Positions 27,644-38,512 of a stretch of DNA of 64,000 nt are shown here, one piece after another. The first letter of the stretch is position 1. Each line of letters starts with the position of its first letter. Both the position numbers and the translations under genes were made by a program. Below the pieces are notes generated by a model. The model did not search any database, was not told the origin of the DNA, and saw nothing but the letters and a program-made list of their open reading frames with translations. Source of the stretch: Lactococcus allomyrinae (GTDB lineage Bacteria > Bacillota > Bacilli > Lactobacillales > Streptococcaceae); NCBI RefSeq assembly GCF_003627095.1, contig NZ_CP032627.1, positions 744,001 to 808,000 on the forward strand, in the 5' to 3' direction.

Positions 27644-28777
27644 ATGACGGATTTATTAGAAAATTATAGTCGTTTTCCTTTCAGTCTAATTAAAGGCGAA
27701 GAGGTCTATCTATTTGATGAGAATGGGAAACGTTATTTGGATTTTACAAGTGGAATTGGTGTGATGAATATGGGTTATAGTTTTGAAGCAGGTAAAATTG
27801 CTGTAAAAACTCAGATTGACGCACTCTCTCACCTTTCAAATCTTTATCAAAATCCATTGCAGGAAAAAGTGGCTGCAAAATTAAGCCAAAATCATGAATA
27901 CAAAGCATTTTTTTGTAATAGTGGAACCGAAGCAAATGAAGCGGCTTTGAAACTGACTCGTTTGATAAAAAGTGGGCAAAAAGTTCTAGCGTTTAATCAT
28001 GGTTTTCACGGTCGGACTTTTGGGGCGATGAGTGCAACGATGCAGGAAAAAATTCAAGCTGGATTTTCGCCTTTGTTACCTGATTTTGTGTGTAGCGACT
28101 ACAATGATGTAGATGGTCTTTGGCAGGTGCTTTCTAATCAAAATATTGGGGCGATAATTCTAGAAATGGTGCAGGGAGAAGGTGGTGTGCTACCCATTAC
28201 TCCCGAGTTTGTCCAAGTGTTGAAAGAGGCACAAAAAGCAGGGATATTATTGATTATTGACGAGGTTCAGACAGGCATTGGGCGTACAGGAAAACTTTTC
28301 AGCTTTGAACATTTTGGCTTGAAGCCCGATATTTTTACAGTTGCAAAAGCTTTGGCAAATGGTATTCCAACAGGGGCAATGCTTTGCAAAAATGAATACG
28401 CTGATTATTTTTCAAAAGGAAAACATGGTTCAACTTTTGGTGGAAATCCTTTAGCGATGGCAAGCGCTAATGAAGTTTTGACTGCTATGACACCTGATTT
28501 TCTGTCAGAAGTTACTGATAAGTCGGAATTTTTCTTGTCAGTACTGACAGAAAAGTTGTCAGTAAAATCACAAGTAAAAGCGATTCGTTCAGTAGGCTTG
28601 ATGCTTGGTATACAACTGACAGATGGACAAAAAATTACAGAAATTTTAGGAATGCTTCGAGATGAGGGTTTGCTTGCACTTTCTGCGGGAGATGATGTCA
28701 TTCGCCTTTTACCTCCACTTATCATGACCAAAGCAGAATTGGTAAAGGGAGCAGAAATACTGGAGAAAGTGTTATGA
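27644..28777 (+). CDS. argD: Acetylornithine aminotransferase
   Basis: The product has 377 aa, a class III PLP aminotransferase. NSGTEANEAALK, IDEVQTGIGRTG and the Schiff-base Lys in TVAKALANG are present. The C-terminal half holds a palindrome (28535-28550, Leu-Ser-Val-Leu-Thr-Glu) followed at once by a second half-site TTGTCAGT (Leu-Ser-Val), with TCTGTCAG (28501) just upstream, the densest cluster of this motif in a gene here. The stop overlaps the argB ATG by 4 bp. Confidence 0.97.
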   Translation: MTDLLENYSRFPFSLIKGEEVYLFDENGKRYLDFTSGIGVMNMGYSFEAGKIAVKTQIDALSHLSNLYQNPLQEKVAAKLSQNHEYKAFFCNSGTEANEAALKLTRLIKSGQKVLAFNHGFHGRTFGAMSATMQEKIQAGFSPLLPDFVCSDYNDVDGLWQVLSNQNIGAIILEMVQGEGGVLPITPEFVQVLKEAQKAGILLIIDEVQTGIGRTGKLFSFEHFGLKPDIFTVAKALANGIPTGAMLCKNEYADYFSKGKHGSTFGGNPLAMASANEVLTAMTPDFLSEVTDKSEFFLSVLTEKLSVKSQVKAIRSVGLMLGIQLTDGQKITEILGMLRDEGLLALSAGDDVIRLLPPLIMTKAELVKGAEILEKVL

Positions 28778-29625
28778 CAGATTCACAAACAATTGCAAAA
28801 ATACTGACAGAAAGTTTAACTTACCTGCTTAAATATCGAAATCAAACAGTTGTCATCAAATATGGTGGGAATGCAATGACTGATGATAAAGTTAAAGAAA
28901 GTATTTTAAAGGATATTTTATTACTCAAAACTGTGGGAATCAAAGTAGTGCTTGTCCACGGTGGCGGTCCTGCAATTGCAGAGTTACTTGATAAATATCA
29001 GGTAGAAAGTCAATTTATCAAAGGATTACGCTATACCGATGAGCAAACTGCTCACCTAGCTCTGACTGCTTTAGCTGGCGCAGTTAATAAAACACTTGTG
29101 CAAGATTTAATACAACTTGGTGGAAATGCTGTCGGAATTTCTGGTATTGATGGAAAGATGATTGAAGCTCAAAAATTGTCGGATGAACTTGGCTATGTGG
29201 GTGAAATTACAAAAATCAATCCAGCTTTGATTGAACAAATTGTCAGTACTGATGCCATTCCTGTCATTGCATCAGCAGGGATTGGTAGAGATGGTCAAAT
29301 CTATAACATCAACGCAGACACTGCTGCAAGCCGAATTGCTGGCAGTTTGAAAGCCGAACAATTCATTGTGTTGAGTGATGTGCGAGGACTCTACGCTGAC
29401 TACCCTGATGAAGAAAGTTTTATCGAAAAGATAGCACTGACAGAACTTTCAAAACTTGTCAGTAATGGAAAAATCACTGATGGCATGATTCCCAAAATCG
29501 AAGCAATAAAATATGCAATGGAAGAAGGACTTGGTCGGGCAGTTTTATTAGATGGTCGAGTTCCTAATGCTCTGTTATTAGAATTATTTACTGACAAAGG
29601 GCAAGGCACGCTGATAACATCCTGA
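28774..29625 (+). CDS. argB: Acetylglutamate kinase
   Basis: The product has 283 aa. It phosphorylates acetylglutamate. KYGGNAM, VHGGGPAI (about 65-72), GGNAVGISG and the C-terminal KIEAIKYAMEEG are typical. No N-terminal extension of the arginine-inhibited long form is obvious. A half-palindrome pair occurs near 29239-29254 and 29436-29464. It overlaps argD by 4 bp. Confidence 0.97.
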   Translation: MTDSQTIAKILTESLTYLLKYRNQTVVIKYGGNAMTDDKVKESILKDILLLKTVGIKVVLVHGGGPAIAELLDKYQVESQFIKGLRYTDEQTAHLALTALAGAVNKTLVQDLIQLGGNAVGISGIDGKMIEAQKLSDELGYVGEITKINPALIEQIVSTDAIPVIASAGIGRDGQIYNINADTAASRIAGSLKAEQFIVLSDVRGLYADYPDEESFIEKIALTELSKLVSNGKITDGMIPKIEAIKYAMEEGLGRAVLLDGRVPNALLLELFTDKGQGTLITS

Positions 29626-29773
29626 TACTGTTTCTCTTTCACAGCCACCAACTATTCGGTGAAATTGTATCTGCCACAGGAAGTGCTTTGGTCTGAGAAT
29701 ATCTGTCAGTTCATGCGTCCAAAGTAAGCATTGAATCTGCAGATAGAGAACTTTATCAGCAAGGTTGATAAAT

Positions 29774-29791
29774 CTGTCAGCATACTGACAG
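29774..29791. repeat. 18-bp palindrome before argF
   Basis: CTGTCAGCATACTGACAG is perfect and ends 19 bp before the argF start, close to its Shine-Dalgarno, so it could affect translation. Confidence 0.85.
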
Positions 29792-29810
29792 AATGAGAAA
29801 AGGAGAGAAG

Positions 29811-30812
29811 ATGTTTCAAGGAAGAAGTTTTTTAAAAGAGGTTGATTACAATAAAAACGAATTACTCTATTTGATTGATTTTGCTATTCACCTTAAAAAA
29901 TTGAAAAAGCAACATATTCCACATAAGTATTTACAAGATAAAAACATTGCACTTATTTTTGAAAAAACTTCAACACGAACACGTGCTGCATTTACGACTG
30001 CTGCAGTTGATCTCGGCGCACATCCAGAGTTCCTCGGACCAAACGATATTCAATTGGGAAAGAAAGAATCCATCACTGATACTGCAAAGGTGCTTGGTTC
30101 AATGTTTGATGGTATTGAATTTCGAGGTTTTAAACAAAGTGATGTAGAAACGCTTGCGAAAGCATCCGATGTTCCAGTTTGGAATGGTCTGACTGATGAC
30201 TGGCACCCCACGCAAATGCTTGCTGATTTCATGACAATTAAAGAACATTTTGGAACACTAGATAAGCTCACTCTAGCTTATGTTGGTGATGGACGAAATA
30301 ATGTCGCTAATTCGTTGCTTGTGACAGCCGCGATATTGGGAGTAGATGTTACTATTGTTGCGCCAGAATCTTTGCAGCCACCCCATGCGATTCAGCAACT
30401 TGCCCGTAAGTATGCGATGAAGACACAAAGTAAAATAACGATTCGTTCAGACATCAATGGAGTGGAAAATGCTGACATTATCTACACTGATGTCTGGGTC
30501 AGCATGGGTGAAGAAGCACAAACAGAAAATAGAATAAAATTATTACGCCCATATCAGGTTAACAAAACGCTCACGGATAAGATTCTTAACAAAGACTTTA
30601 TCTTTATGCACTGTCTTCCGAGTTTTCATGACTTGAATACAGAGATAATGAAAGAAATAAAGTGGAAATATAACATTGATGAATTAGAAGTGACCGACGA
30701 AGTTTTCCAATCAAAAAATGCTGTAGTTTTTGAACAAGCCGAAAACCGTATGCATACGATTAAAGCTGTTATGGCGGCAACCCTCGGCAATTTATTTGTT
30801 CCGAAAATTTGA
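29811..30812 (+). CDS. argF: Ornithine carbamoyltransferase
   Basis: The product has 333 aa and makes citrulline from ornithine and carbamoyl phosphate. STRTR (carbamoyl phosphate site), DDWHPTQ and HCLPSFHD are present; the last motif has Ser where most enzymes have Ala. The start at 29811 follows AAAAGGAGAG; an earlier ATG lies inside the palindrome flank. It is the last gene of the arg cluster, 185 bp after argB. An anabolic role is inferred from the operon, as no arcA or arcC is adjacent. Confidence 0.97.
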   Translation: MFQGRSFLKEVDYNKNELLYLIDFAIHLKKLKKQHIPHKYLQDKNIALIFEKTSTRTRAAFTTAAVDLGAHPEFLGPNDIQLGKKESITDTAKVLGSMFDGIEFRGFKQSDVETLAKASDVPVWNGLTDDWHPTQMLADFMTIKEHFGTLDKLTLAYVGDGRNNVANSLLVTAAILGVDVTIVAPESLQPPHAIQQLARKYAMKTQSKITIRSDINGVENADIIYTDVWVSMGEEAQTENRIKLLRPYQVNKTLTDKILNKDFIFMHCLPSFHDLNTEIMKEIKWKYNIDELEVTDEVFQSKNAVVFEQAENRMHTIKAVMAATLGNLFVPKI

Positions 30813-30898
30813 ACTTTTTGCTTATATCTACCAACATGATTTCAGCTTTGAACTTCCTTGAGTAATATCGTTAAAAGTCAGCAAAATATTGGCTTTTT

Positions 30899-30907
30899 TG
30901 GTATAAT
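30899..30907 (+). promoter_or_regulatory. Extended -10 promoter of gyrA
   Basis: TTTTTTGGTATAAT ends at 30907. The same string precedes the acetolactate decarboxylase gene at 21645. Confidence 0.7.
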
Positions 30908-30977
30908 TAAAACAAGTATGTTTACTAATGAACGAAAGTTCATGTTCGTGAATTTTAACTTGTGAAAGTGAGAATCA

Positions 30978-33512
30978 ATGCAAGATAAAAATGTTGTGAA
31001 TGTTAATCTAGCTGAGGAAATGAAGACCTCTTTTCGTGACTATGCCATGTCGGTTATTGTTGCGCGTGCACTTCCAGATGTGCGTGATGGATTGAAACCA
31101 GTTCATCGTCGGATTTTGTACGGAATGAATGAGCTAGGTAATACGCCAGATAAACCGCATAAAAAATCCGCCCGTATCACAGGGGATGTTATGGGTAAAT
31201 ATCACCCACATGGTGATAGCTCAATTTATGAAGCGATGGTGCGCATGGCGCAATGGTGGTCTTATCGTCATATGCTGGTCGATGGACATGGAAACTTTGG
31301 CTCAATGGATGGTGACGGTGCGGCGGCGCAACGTTATACAGAAGCACGGATGAGTAAGATTGCCCTTGAAATGCTTCGTGACATCAACAAGAATACAGTT
31401 GACTTTGTAGATAACTACGATGGTACAGAGCGTGAGCCAGAAGTTCTTCCGGCCCGATTCCCTAATTTACTTGTAAACGGGACAACTGGGATTGCAGTTG
31501 GGATGGCAACTAATATTCCACCGCACAACTTGGGTGAGACGATTGCCGCAGTTGACATGATTATGGAAAACCCTGATGCAACAACGGCAGACTTGATGCG
31601 TGTTATGCCTGGGCCAGACTTCCCTACTGGTGCTTTGGTTATGGGGAAAGCGGGAATTCGCAGGGCCTACGAAACTGGAAAAGGGTCAATCACACTCCGC
31701 TCCAAAACACATATTGAAGAAATGCCAGGTGGGAAAGAACGTATCGTTGTTACTGAACTTCCTTATATGGTTAATAAAGCGAAGTTGGTTGAACATATTG
31801 TTCGTTTGAATCATGAAAAGCGGATTGAAGGCTTGACAGCTGTTCGGGATGAATCTAACCGTGAAGGAATTCGTGTCGTTATTGAGGTACGTCGCGATTT
31901 ATCTGCTCATGTTATTTTAAATAATTTGTTTAAACTGACTTCACTACAGACATCATTTGGCTTCAATATGTTGGCGATTGAGAAAGGGATTCCAAAGATT
32001 CTTTCGCTCAAACAAATTTTGGTAGACTATATTGAACACCAGATTGAAGTGGTTGAACGTCGTACTGCCTTTGATAAGGCTCGTGCAGAAGCTCGTGCCC
32101 ACATTTTGGAAGGTTTGCGAATTGCTTTAGACAATATTGATCGCATTATTTCGATTATCCGTGAATCACAGACAGATAGCATTGCTCAAAAAACAATGAT
32201 GGATGAGTTTGCGCTCTCCGAAAAACAATCGCAAGCCATTCTTGATATGCGCCTACGTCGTTTGACTGGTTTAGAACGTGACAAGATTGAGGCAGAATAT
32301 CAAGATTTAGTTACCTTGATCGCTGATTTAACAGATATTTTAGCAAAACCTGAGCGTGTTAAAAAGATTATTCGTGAAGAACTCGAAGAAGTTAAACGGA
32401 AATTTGCTGATACCAAGGAAGGCGCGCGTCGCACAGAGCTTCTTGTTGGTGAAGTGTTGAATCTTGAAGATGAAGACCTGATTGAAGAAGAAGATGTTTT
32501 AATTACATTATCTAATAAAGGATATATCAAGCGTCTGGCAAGTGATGAATTTCGGGCGCAAAATCGTGGTGGACGTGGTGTGCAAGGCATGGGGATGTCG
32601 GATGACGACTTTGTCCAACATTTAGTGTCAACTTCTACGCATGACCACTTACTTTTCTTTACTAACCGTGGTCGTGTTTATCGGATGAAGGGGTATGAAA
32701 TCCCAGAATACGGCCGGACAGCAAAAGGATTGCCGATTGTTAATCTATTGAAGTTAGATGATGGTGAACGTATTGCGACGGTGATTAATGTAGATAGAGA
32801 GCAGGCAGCAAAATATCTCTTCTTTACGACACGTAATGGTTTAGTCAAACGTACCTCAACAGAGCAGTTTGCCAATATTCGTACAAATGGTCTAAAAGCT
32901 TTGAATTTACGTGAAGGTGATGAGTTGATTAATGTCTTGCGCACTTCAGGTGAAGACGAGGTGATTATTGGGACTCACAATGGTTATTCTGTTCGTTTCA
33001 AAGGAGCTGTTGTTCGTGACATGGGACGTAGTGCTACTGGTGTAAAAGGGGTTAATTTGCGCGATGGCGACTTCGTCGTAGGTACTTCAGTCATCAATAA
33101 TGATGAAGAAGTGCTAGTTATCTCAGAAAATGGTCTCGGAAAACGTACCCGTGCTTCTGAATATCCAACAAAAGGTCGTGGCGGTAAAGGGATTAAAGTC
33201 ATGAATGTGACAGAACGTACTGGTAAATTAGCAGGACTTGCTGCGGTAAATGGTGATGAGGATATCATGGTCATTACTGATACTGGCGTTATCATTCGTA
33301 CAAATGTTCAAAATATTTCCCAAACAGGTCGTAGTGCTCAGGGTGTGAAAGTGATGAGATTGGACGAAGATGCACATATTGTAACCTTTGCACTCGTAGA
33401 AGCTGAAAGTGATGAAGAAGTTACTGACGAAACTTCTGTCAGTACGGATGTAGCTGTACCGGATAGTTCTAACACTAACAGCGTTGAAAATCCTGAACAA
33501 CCTGAAGAATAA
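30978..33512 (+). CDS. gyrA: DNA gyrase subunit A
   Basis: The product has 844 aa and cuts and rejoins DNA in gyrase. The active Tyr is at 120 ([10 protein letters not shown]). The quinolone-determining region reads GDSSIYE (80-85 region), with the Ser and Glu of sensitive strains. Six C-terminal beta-pinwheel repeats with a GyrA box-like [11 protein letters not shown] follow, and an acidic, Ser-rich tail ends the protein. The start follows GTGAGAATCA. Family members flank srtA in streptococci, and srtA is two genes downstream. Confidence 0.98.
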   Translation: MQDKNVVNVNLAEEMKTSFRDYAMSVIVARALPDVRDGLKPVHRRILYGMNELGNTPDKPHKKSARITGDVMGKYHPHGDSSIYEAMVRMAQWWSYRHMLVDGHGNFGSMDGDGAAAQRYTEARMSKIALEMLRDINKNTVDFVDNYDGTEREPEVLPARFPNLLVNGTTGIAVGMATNIPPHNLGETIAAVDMIMENPDATTADLMRVMPGPDFPTGALVMGKAGIRRAYETGKGSITLRSKTHIEEMPGGKERIVVTELPYMVNKAKLVEHIVRLNHEKRIEGLTAVRDESNREGIRVVIEVRRDLSAHVILNNLFKLTSLQTSFGFNMLAIEKGIPKILSLKQILVDYIEHQIEVVERRTAFDKARAEARAHILEGLRIALDNIDRIISIIRESQTDSIAQKTMMDEFALSEKQSQAILDMRLRRLTGLERDKIEAEYQDLVTLIADLTDILAKPERVKKIIREELEEVKRKFADTKEGARRTELLVGEVLNLEDEDLIEEEDVLITLSNKGYIKRLASDEFRAQNRGGRGVQGMGMSDDDFVQHLVSTSTHDHLLFFTNRGRVYRMKGYEIPEYGRTAKGLPIVNLLKLDDGERIATVINVDREQAAKYLFFTTRNGLVKRTSTEQFANIRTNGLKALNLREGDELINVLRTSGEDEVIIGTHNGYSVRFKGAVVRDMGRSATGVKGVNLRDGDFVVGTSVINNDEEVLVISENGLGKRTRASEYPTKGRGGKGIKVMNVTERTGKLAGLAAVNGDEDIMVITDTGVIIRTNVQNISQTGRSAQGVKVMRLDEDAHIVTFALVEAESDEEVTDETSVSTDVAVPDSSNTNSVENPEQPEE

Positions 33513-33563
33513 ATTTCTAGGAAAAAATCGGTATCTATCAGTAAGTGAGTAAGCATAAAAAAG

Positions 33564-33587
33564 AGTCTGTCAGTATACTGACAGACT
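33564..33587 (+). terminator. Palindrome/terminator after gyrA
   Basis: AGTCTGTCAGTATACTGACAGACT is a perfect 24-bp palindrome containing the 18-bp repeat; a short T-containing stretch follows. Confidence 0.65.
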
Positions 33588-33751
33588 TTCCTACTGATAA
33601 AATAGTGCTGACCGCTTTTCTGTAAGTTTATTATAAAATAAAAATAACTTATCCAAGCAATTGCCCTTATTAACATCAAAAAAATGTTATCTTTTTAGGG
33701 ATCAGCAGGCACTTGCTGGGTTAAAAATTTCCGAAAGAAATATAGAGGAAC

Positions 33752-34834
33752 ATGAAAAAATTAACATTACTTTTTGTGGCTGGCTTGAGTCTGTTTACTT
33801 TAGCTGCGTGCTCTAGCAAAGATGCGACAAAAGACACACGTCACTTGTTGAAAACACCAATAAATAAAGACGTTACAACGATGGGCACTTTTGTTCAAGT
33901 AACTGTTTATGATAAAGGAAAAGAGCGAGCAGTCACAGATGCACTTAAGATTCCTGTTGAATACAATAAGCTAACAACAGTAAATCAAACAGGTTCTTTA
34001 GTTGATACGATTAATAAAAATGCAGGGATTAAACCAATCAAGGTTGATCCAGGCGTTTATAATTTGATTAAAGCGGGCTATAATTATTCTGCTAAAAATC
34101 TGGGTTATGATATTACCATTGGTCCACTGACCAGTCTTTGGAATATTGGAATGCCAAATGCGCGCAAGCCTTCCCAGTCTGAAATTGACCATGTTTTACC
34201 ATTGATTAATTATAAATACATTGAGTTTGATAATAAGGCGCAAACGATTTATTTGACACAAAAAGGGGCAAAATTGGACTTGGGTTCGATTGTTAAAGGT
34301 TTTGTGGCGATGAAAATGGTAGATTTGCTCAAAAAAGAAGGGGTTACAACTGGGATTGTAAACCTCGGTTCAAGCTCAATTTACGTGATAGGACATTCAC
34401 CAAGAGGAGATGAAAGTCCTTGGAGCATTGGTATCAAAGACCCCAATGACCCTACGGCAAAACAAATGGGCATACTTTATGCCGCAAACCAGCATGTCAA
34501 TACATCTGGGATTTATGAACGCTATCTAGAAGTTGATGGTCACAAATATAGTCATATTTTAAATCCCAAAACAGGCTATCCATTTGACAATGATATTGCA
34601 AGTATTACACTTTTGATTTCAGGAAAAGATGAGACAAATGGTGATGGACTTTCAACTTTGATTTATGCAATGGGAACCAAAAAAGGCTATGAATATATTG
34701 AAAAGCTAAAAAATGTGCAGGCAGTCTTTGTTGACAAAGACAATAAAGTTTACATTACACCAGGCTTAAAAGATAAATTCAAATTGACCGAAACAAAAAC
34801 TTTTGAACTAGGAAATATCAATGATTTGAAGTAA
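33752..34834 (+). CDS. apbE: FAD:protein FMN transferase, lipoprotein (ApbE)
   Basis: The product has 360 aa. A lipoprotein signal with lipobox LAAC (Cys 20) anchors it outside the membrane. ApbE attaches FMN to Thr of secreted flavoproteins, for example in extracellular electron transfer. TMGTFVQVTVY, the DLGSIVKGF and NLGSSSIY blocks and the SHILNPKTGYP segment, with later D/T metal ligands, are visible. It lies between gyrA and srtA. No target FMN-binding protein is in the window. Confidence 0.93.
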   Translation: MKKLTLLFVAGLSLFTLAACSSKDATKDTRHLLKTPINKDVTTMGTFVQVTVYDKGKERAVTDALKIPVEYNKLTTVNQTGSLVDTINKNAGIKPIKVDPGVYNLIKAGYNYSAKNLGYDITIGPLTSLWNIGMPNARKPSQSEIDHVLPLINYKYIEFDNKAQTIYLTQKGAKLDLGSIVKGFVAMKMVDLLKKEGVTTGIVNLGSSSIYVIGHSPRGDESPWSIGIKDPNDPTAKQMGILYAANQHVNTSGIYERYLEVDGHKYSHILNPKTGYPFDNDIASITLLISGKDETNGDGLSTLIYAMGTKKGYEYIEKLKNVQAVFVDKDNKVYITPGLKDKFKLTETKTFELGNINDLK

Positions 34835-34862
34835 AATCTTGCTTTATCAGCAAGATTTTTCT
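34833..34862 (+). terminator. apbE terminator
   Basis: AAATCTTGC-TTTATCA-GCAAGATTT with TTT following. Confidence 0.85.
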
Positions 34863-34891
34863 ATTAATTCTTATATGATGTGGTACGGTTT

Positions 34892-34920
34892 TTGACTTAA
34901 AGTTGAAAGCATGGTAAAAT
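34892..34920 (+). promoter_or_regulatory. srtA promoter
   Basis: TTGACT (34892-34897), 17 bp, TAAAAT (34915-34920). Confidence 0.75.
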
Positions 34921-34976
34921 TAAAGTAAGATAAGAGTTAAATAAATTACATATTACTCATAGACAAAGGAGAAAAA

Positions 34977-35723
34977 ATGAAACGACAAGAAAAGGGAAAA
35001 AAGAAAAAACGTCGTTGGATTGTTAATACCCTTATCGTTCTGCTCTTTTTAGTCGGTCTAGCATTAGTTTTTAATAAGCCTATTCGAAATATGCTGATTG
35101 CGATGAATAGTAATCGTTACCAACTTAATAATATTTCACGTGAAAAGATTAAGAAAAACCAAGAAGCAGATGTTAGCTTTGACTTTGATGCCGTTCGTTC
35201 AGTAGATTTTCAAGCCGTATTAGCAAATCAGTTTAATCGTCAGCCTTTGCCGGTTATTGGCGGGATTGCAATTCCAGATTTGGGAATTAATTTACCTATT
35301 TTCCGTGGTGTCGGAAATACATCTCTTCTATATGGTGCGGGGACAATGAAACCTGAACAAGTCATGGGTCAGGGAAATTACACATTAGCAGGTCATAACA
35401 TGACAGGATTTAGCTCAGATTTGTCAATTTTATTTACGCCATTGACACATGCTAAGGACGGAATGACGATTTATATTACAGATAAGAACAATATTTATCA
35501 GTATAAAATTACCAAAATTAATGTCGTAACACCCGACCATGTCGAAGTGTTAAATGATACGCCTGGCAAGACAGAGATTACATTAGTCACTTGTGCGGAT
35601 GTTGAAGCCACTCATCGTATCATTGTTCATGGTGTATTTGAAAATAAAACACCATTCACAAAAGCGACAGACTCAATGGTTAGTGCTTTTTCAAAACGCT
35701 ACAATCAAATCCGAAACTTTTAA
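34977..35723 (+). CDS. srtA: Class A sortase
   Basis: The product has 248 aa and links LPxTG surface proteins to the cell wall. A basic N-terminus and one membrane helix (about 15-33) place the catalytic domain outside. His 140 (LAGHNM), Cys 206 (LVTCAD) and Arg 214 (THRIIVHG) form the active site. Length and the gyrA neighbourhood fit housekeeping SrtA. A Shine-Dalgarno AAAGGAG precedes the ATG. No LPxTG substrate was recognised in the window. Confidence 0.96.
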   Translation: MKRQEKGKKKKRRWIVNTLIVLLFLVGLALVFNKPIRNMLIAMNSNRYQLNNISREKIKKNQEADVSFDFDAVRSVDFQAVLANQFNRQPLPVIGGIAIPDLGINLPIFRGVGNTSLLYGAGTMKPEQVMGQGNYTLAGHNMTGFSSDLSILFTPLTHAKDGMTIYITDKNNIYQYKITKINVVTPDHVEVLNDTPGKTEITLVTCADVEATHRIIVHGVFENKTPFTKATDSMVSAFSKRYNQIRNF

Positions 35724-35737
35724 GTCTTTAAGTTGTC

Positions 35738-35766
35738 AAAAGCTCACTGAATTCAGTGAGCTTTTT
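35738..35766 (+). terminator. srtA terminator
   Basis: AAAAGCTCACTGAA/TTCAGTGAGCTTTT, a perfect palindrome ending in TTTTT. Confidence 0.9.
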
Positions 35767-35784
35767 GGCAGTGGAAAATCTATA

Positions 35785-35990
35785 TGCGATTAATTGAAGT
35801 GATTACTTCATTGGTGAGGGAGAGGGAATTCCTCACCAATGTTAGTAGAACGAAAGCAGAGCTTGCCACTTCGCCTTGCGACTTTAGTCGCTTAGAGCGA
35901 ATGGACAGCGTAGCGAAGCGGAGATAGTGCTGCTTATCCCGCCACCTTTAAGAGGTGGGGGAATTAGCACGTACTTACTAAGTTAAACTC
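35785..35990. repeat. Intergenic mosaic repeat, copy C
   Basis: It opens AATTGAAGTGATTACTTCA, then an inverted repeat GGTGAGG...CCTCACC followed by AATGTTAGTAGAACGAAA. The module GAGCGAATGGACAGCGTAGC starts at 35895 (29 of 31 identical to copy B). A GTGCTGCTTATCCC/GGGGGAATTAGCAC hairpin (about 35927-35971) resembles that of copy A. Confidence 0.75.
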
Positions 35991-36221
35991 AATCCATTTG
36001 CTTTCCAAAAATATGCTATAATAGTAAGTGATTTTTTACAAAGATGAATGAAAATAATTAACTTTATACCTATTGACTTCTAAATCGTTCTAATCACACC
36101 ACTCAGAAAATTAATTTGAATGCAACATAGTTTGATGTAGTGCTTACTTGCGAGTGTTTTAGGATAGTTAAATGTTTTAAGCTTGAACAGTTATTTTTAT
36201 ATTTTAAGGAAACGAGAAAAA
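35991..36221 (+). promoter_or_regulatory. pcrA promoter and leader
   Basis: An extended -10 TGCTATAAT ends at 36022; no clear -35. The leader of about 190 nt before pcrA is AT-rich and shows no terminator or open frame. Confidence 0.5.
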
Positions 36222-38507
36222 ATGAACCCATTACTTCAAGGAATGAATGATAAGCAAGCAGAAGCTGTGCAAACAACAGAAGGTCCTCTCTTAATTATGG
36301 CGGGTGCTGGTTCGGGTAAGACACGTGTTTTGACTCACCGCATTGCTTATTTAATTGATGAAAAAATGATTAATCCATGGAATATTCTCGCGATTACCTT
36401 TACCAATAAAGCAGCGAAGGAAATGCGTGAACGTGCACTTTCTTTGACACCTATGGCACAAGATACGTTGATTGCAACTTTTCACTCAATGTGTGTACGT
36501 ATTTTGAGACGTGATGCGGATCACATTGGTTACAATCGGAATTTCACCATTATAGATCCAGGTGAGCAAAAATCGTTGATGAAGCGCATTTTGAAAGAAG
36601 CAAATTTAGATTCTAAAAAATGGGAACCTAAAGCACTTTTGGGTACAATTTCAAATGCTAAGAATGATTTGCTTGATGCAGATGCCTATGAGGCGCAAGT
36701 TACTGCACGAAATCCTTATGAAATGGTTGTTGCACGTGTTTATAAAATTTATCAAAATGAGTTACGCAAAGCAGAATCAATGGACTTCGATGATTTAATC
36801 ATGCAAACTTTAAGATTGTTTGATAAAAATCCTGATGTTTTAGCTTATTATCAAGGGAAATTTCAATATATTCATGTGGACGAATACCAAGATACTAACC
36901 ACGCACAGTATCAACTTGTAAAGCTTCTTGCTAGTCGTTTTAAGAACATCTGCGTGGTCGGAGATGCTGACCAATCCATCTATGGTTGGCGTGGTGCAGA
37001 TATGCAAAATATCCTTGACTTTGAAAAAGATTATCCTAATGCAAAAGTGGTGTTGCTTGAGGAAAATTATCGCTCAACTAAGACGATTCTGCAGGCGGCG
37101 AATAATGTCATTAAAAATAATATTAAACGTCGTCCTAAAAAGCTCTGGACTCAAAATGATGATGGTGAAAATATCATTTATTTCCGCGCAGGCAACGAAC
37201 AAGAAGAAGCGAATAAGGTTTCCGAAGTTATTTCAGAAGGAAGACGCTCAGGACGTAAGTATGCTGACTATGCAGTGCTGTACCGAACGAATGCCCAATC
37301 ACGTACGATTGAAGATTCTTTTGTGAAATCAAATATCCCTTATACGATGGTCGCAGGAACAAAATTTTACTCACGTAAAGAAATTCGTGATGTCATTGCT
37401 TATCTGAATGTTGTTGCAAATCCTGCGGATAATATGAGTTTTGAGCGAATTATTAATGAGCCTAAACGCGGGGTTGGACCAGGAACTTTGGACAAACTGC
37501 GTCATTTTGCTGACAGTCGTGGTGTTTCATTAGCCAATAGTTTACTTGATATTACGATTTCAGATATCAGAGGAAAAGCTGCTGGCGAAATTTACGACCT
37601 TGGTCTTGTATTTGATTTCTTACGAGCACGTACAGAAAACTTAACAATTACAGAGCTGGTTGAAGAGATGTTAGAGCGTACAGGCTATCTGAAAGCCTTG
37701 CAAATGATACCGAGCATTGAGAATCAGGCTCGTATTGAAAATATCGAAGAATTTCTTTCTGTGACCAAAGGATTTGATGAAAAATCAGAAGTTCCTTTGG
37801 ATGAAGAAACAGGCGAACCTTTGATTGAAACAGGTTTGGATAAATTGAGTCGTTTTCTTAATGAAGTAAGTCTGCTGTCTGAAACAGATGCCTATGAAGA
37901 AGATTCTGACCAAGTTACGATGATGACATTGCATGCTGCAAAAGGACTTGAATTTCCCGTTGTCTTTCTGATTGGAATGGAAGAAAATATTTTTCCTCTT
38001 TCGCGTGTAAATGAAGATATGGATGAGCTTGAGGAAGAACGCCGTTTGGCTTATGTTGGGATTACCCGTGCAGAACAAACGCTTTACCTGATGAATGCCA
38101 ATCAGCGTGTGCTTTATGGTAAAACAAACTATAATCGGCCAAGTAGATTTATTTCAGAAATTGATGCAGAATTATTAGATTATACGGGGATTGCTCGCAA
38201 GGCAAATACCAGTTTTAATGCAAGTTATAAATCTAGTGGCTTCAGCTCAGGAACGTCAATGTCAGACGCTTTACATCAACGCAAAGCAATCATTAATCCT
38301 GCGGTAACTCACAGTACAACGACTACTGCTCAGACAGCAACAGTAGACTGGAAAATTGGTGACACTGCAGTCCACCGTAAGTGGGGTGAAGGGATGGTGC
38401 TAGGTGTAAGTGGTACAGGAAAAAATATGGAACTGAAAATCAATTTTCCAGAAGTTGGTATGAAACGTCTCCTTGCCGCAATGGCACCGATTGAGAAGAA
38501 AGCATAA
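36222..38507 (+). CDS. pcrA: ATP-dependent DNA helicase PcrA
   Basis: The product has 761 aa, a superfamily 1A helicase that removes RecA and unwinds 3'-tailed DNA in repair and rolling-circle replication. Walker A GAGSGKT (about 28-34), motif Ia ITFTNKAAKEM, Walker B VDEYQDTNH, GDADQSIYGWRGAD and motif VI YVGITRAEQTLYL are intact. The C-terminal tail with WKIGDTAVHRKWGEGMVLGV is the RNA polymerase-binding Tudor-like domain of PcrA. The start at 36222 follows AAGGAAACGAG. Confidence 0.98.
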   Translation: MNPLLQGMNDKQAEAVQTTEGPLLIMAGAGSGKTRVLTHRIAYLIDEKMINPWNILAITFTNKAAKEMRERALSLTPMAQDTLIATFHSMCVRILRRDADHIGYNRNFTIIDPGEQKSLMKRILKEANLDSKKWEPKALLGTISNAKNDLLDADAYEAQVTARNPYEMVVARVYKIYQNELRKAESMDFDDLIMQTLRLFDKNPDVLAYYQGKFQYIHVDEYQDTNHAQYQLVKLLASRFKNICVVGDADQSIYGWRGADMQNILDFEKDYPNAKVVLLEENYRSTKTILQAANNVIKNNIKRRPKKLWTQNDDGENIIYFRAGNEQEEANKVSEVISEGRRSGRKYADYAVLYRTNAQSRTIEDSFVKSNIPYTMVAGTKFYSRKEIRDVIAYLNVVANPADNMSFERIINEPKRGVGPGTLDKLRHFADSRGVSLANSLLDITISDIRGKAAGEIYDLGLVFDFLRARTENLTITELVEEMLERTGYLKALQMIPSIENQARIENIEEFLSVTKGFDEKSEVPLDEETGEPLIETGLDKLSRFLNEVSLLSETDAYEEDSDQVTMMTLHAAKGLEFPVVFLIGMEENIFPLSRVNEDMDELEEERRLAYVGITRAEQTLYLMNANQRVLYGKTNYNRPSRFISEIDAELLDYTGIARKANTSFNASYKSSGFSSGTSMSDALHQRKAIINPAVTHSTTTTAQTATVDWKIGDTAVHRKWGEGMVLGVSGTGKNMELKINFPEVGMKRLLAAMAPIEKKA

Positions 38508-38512
38508 ATGTG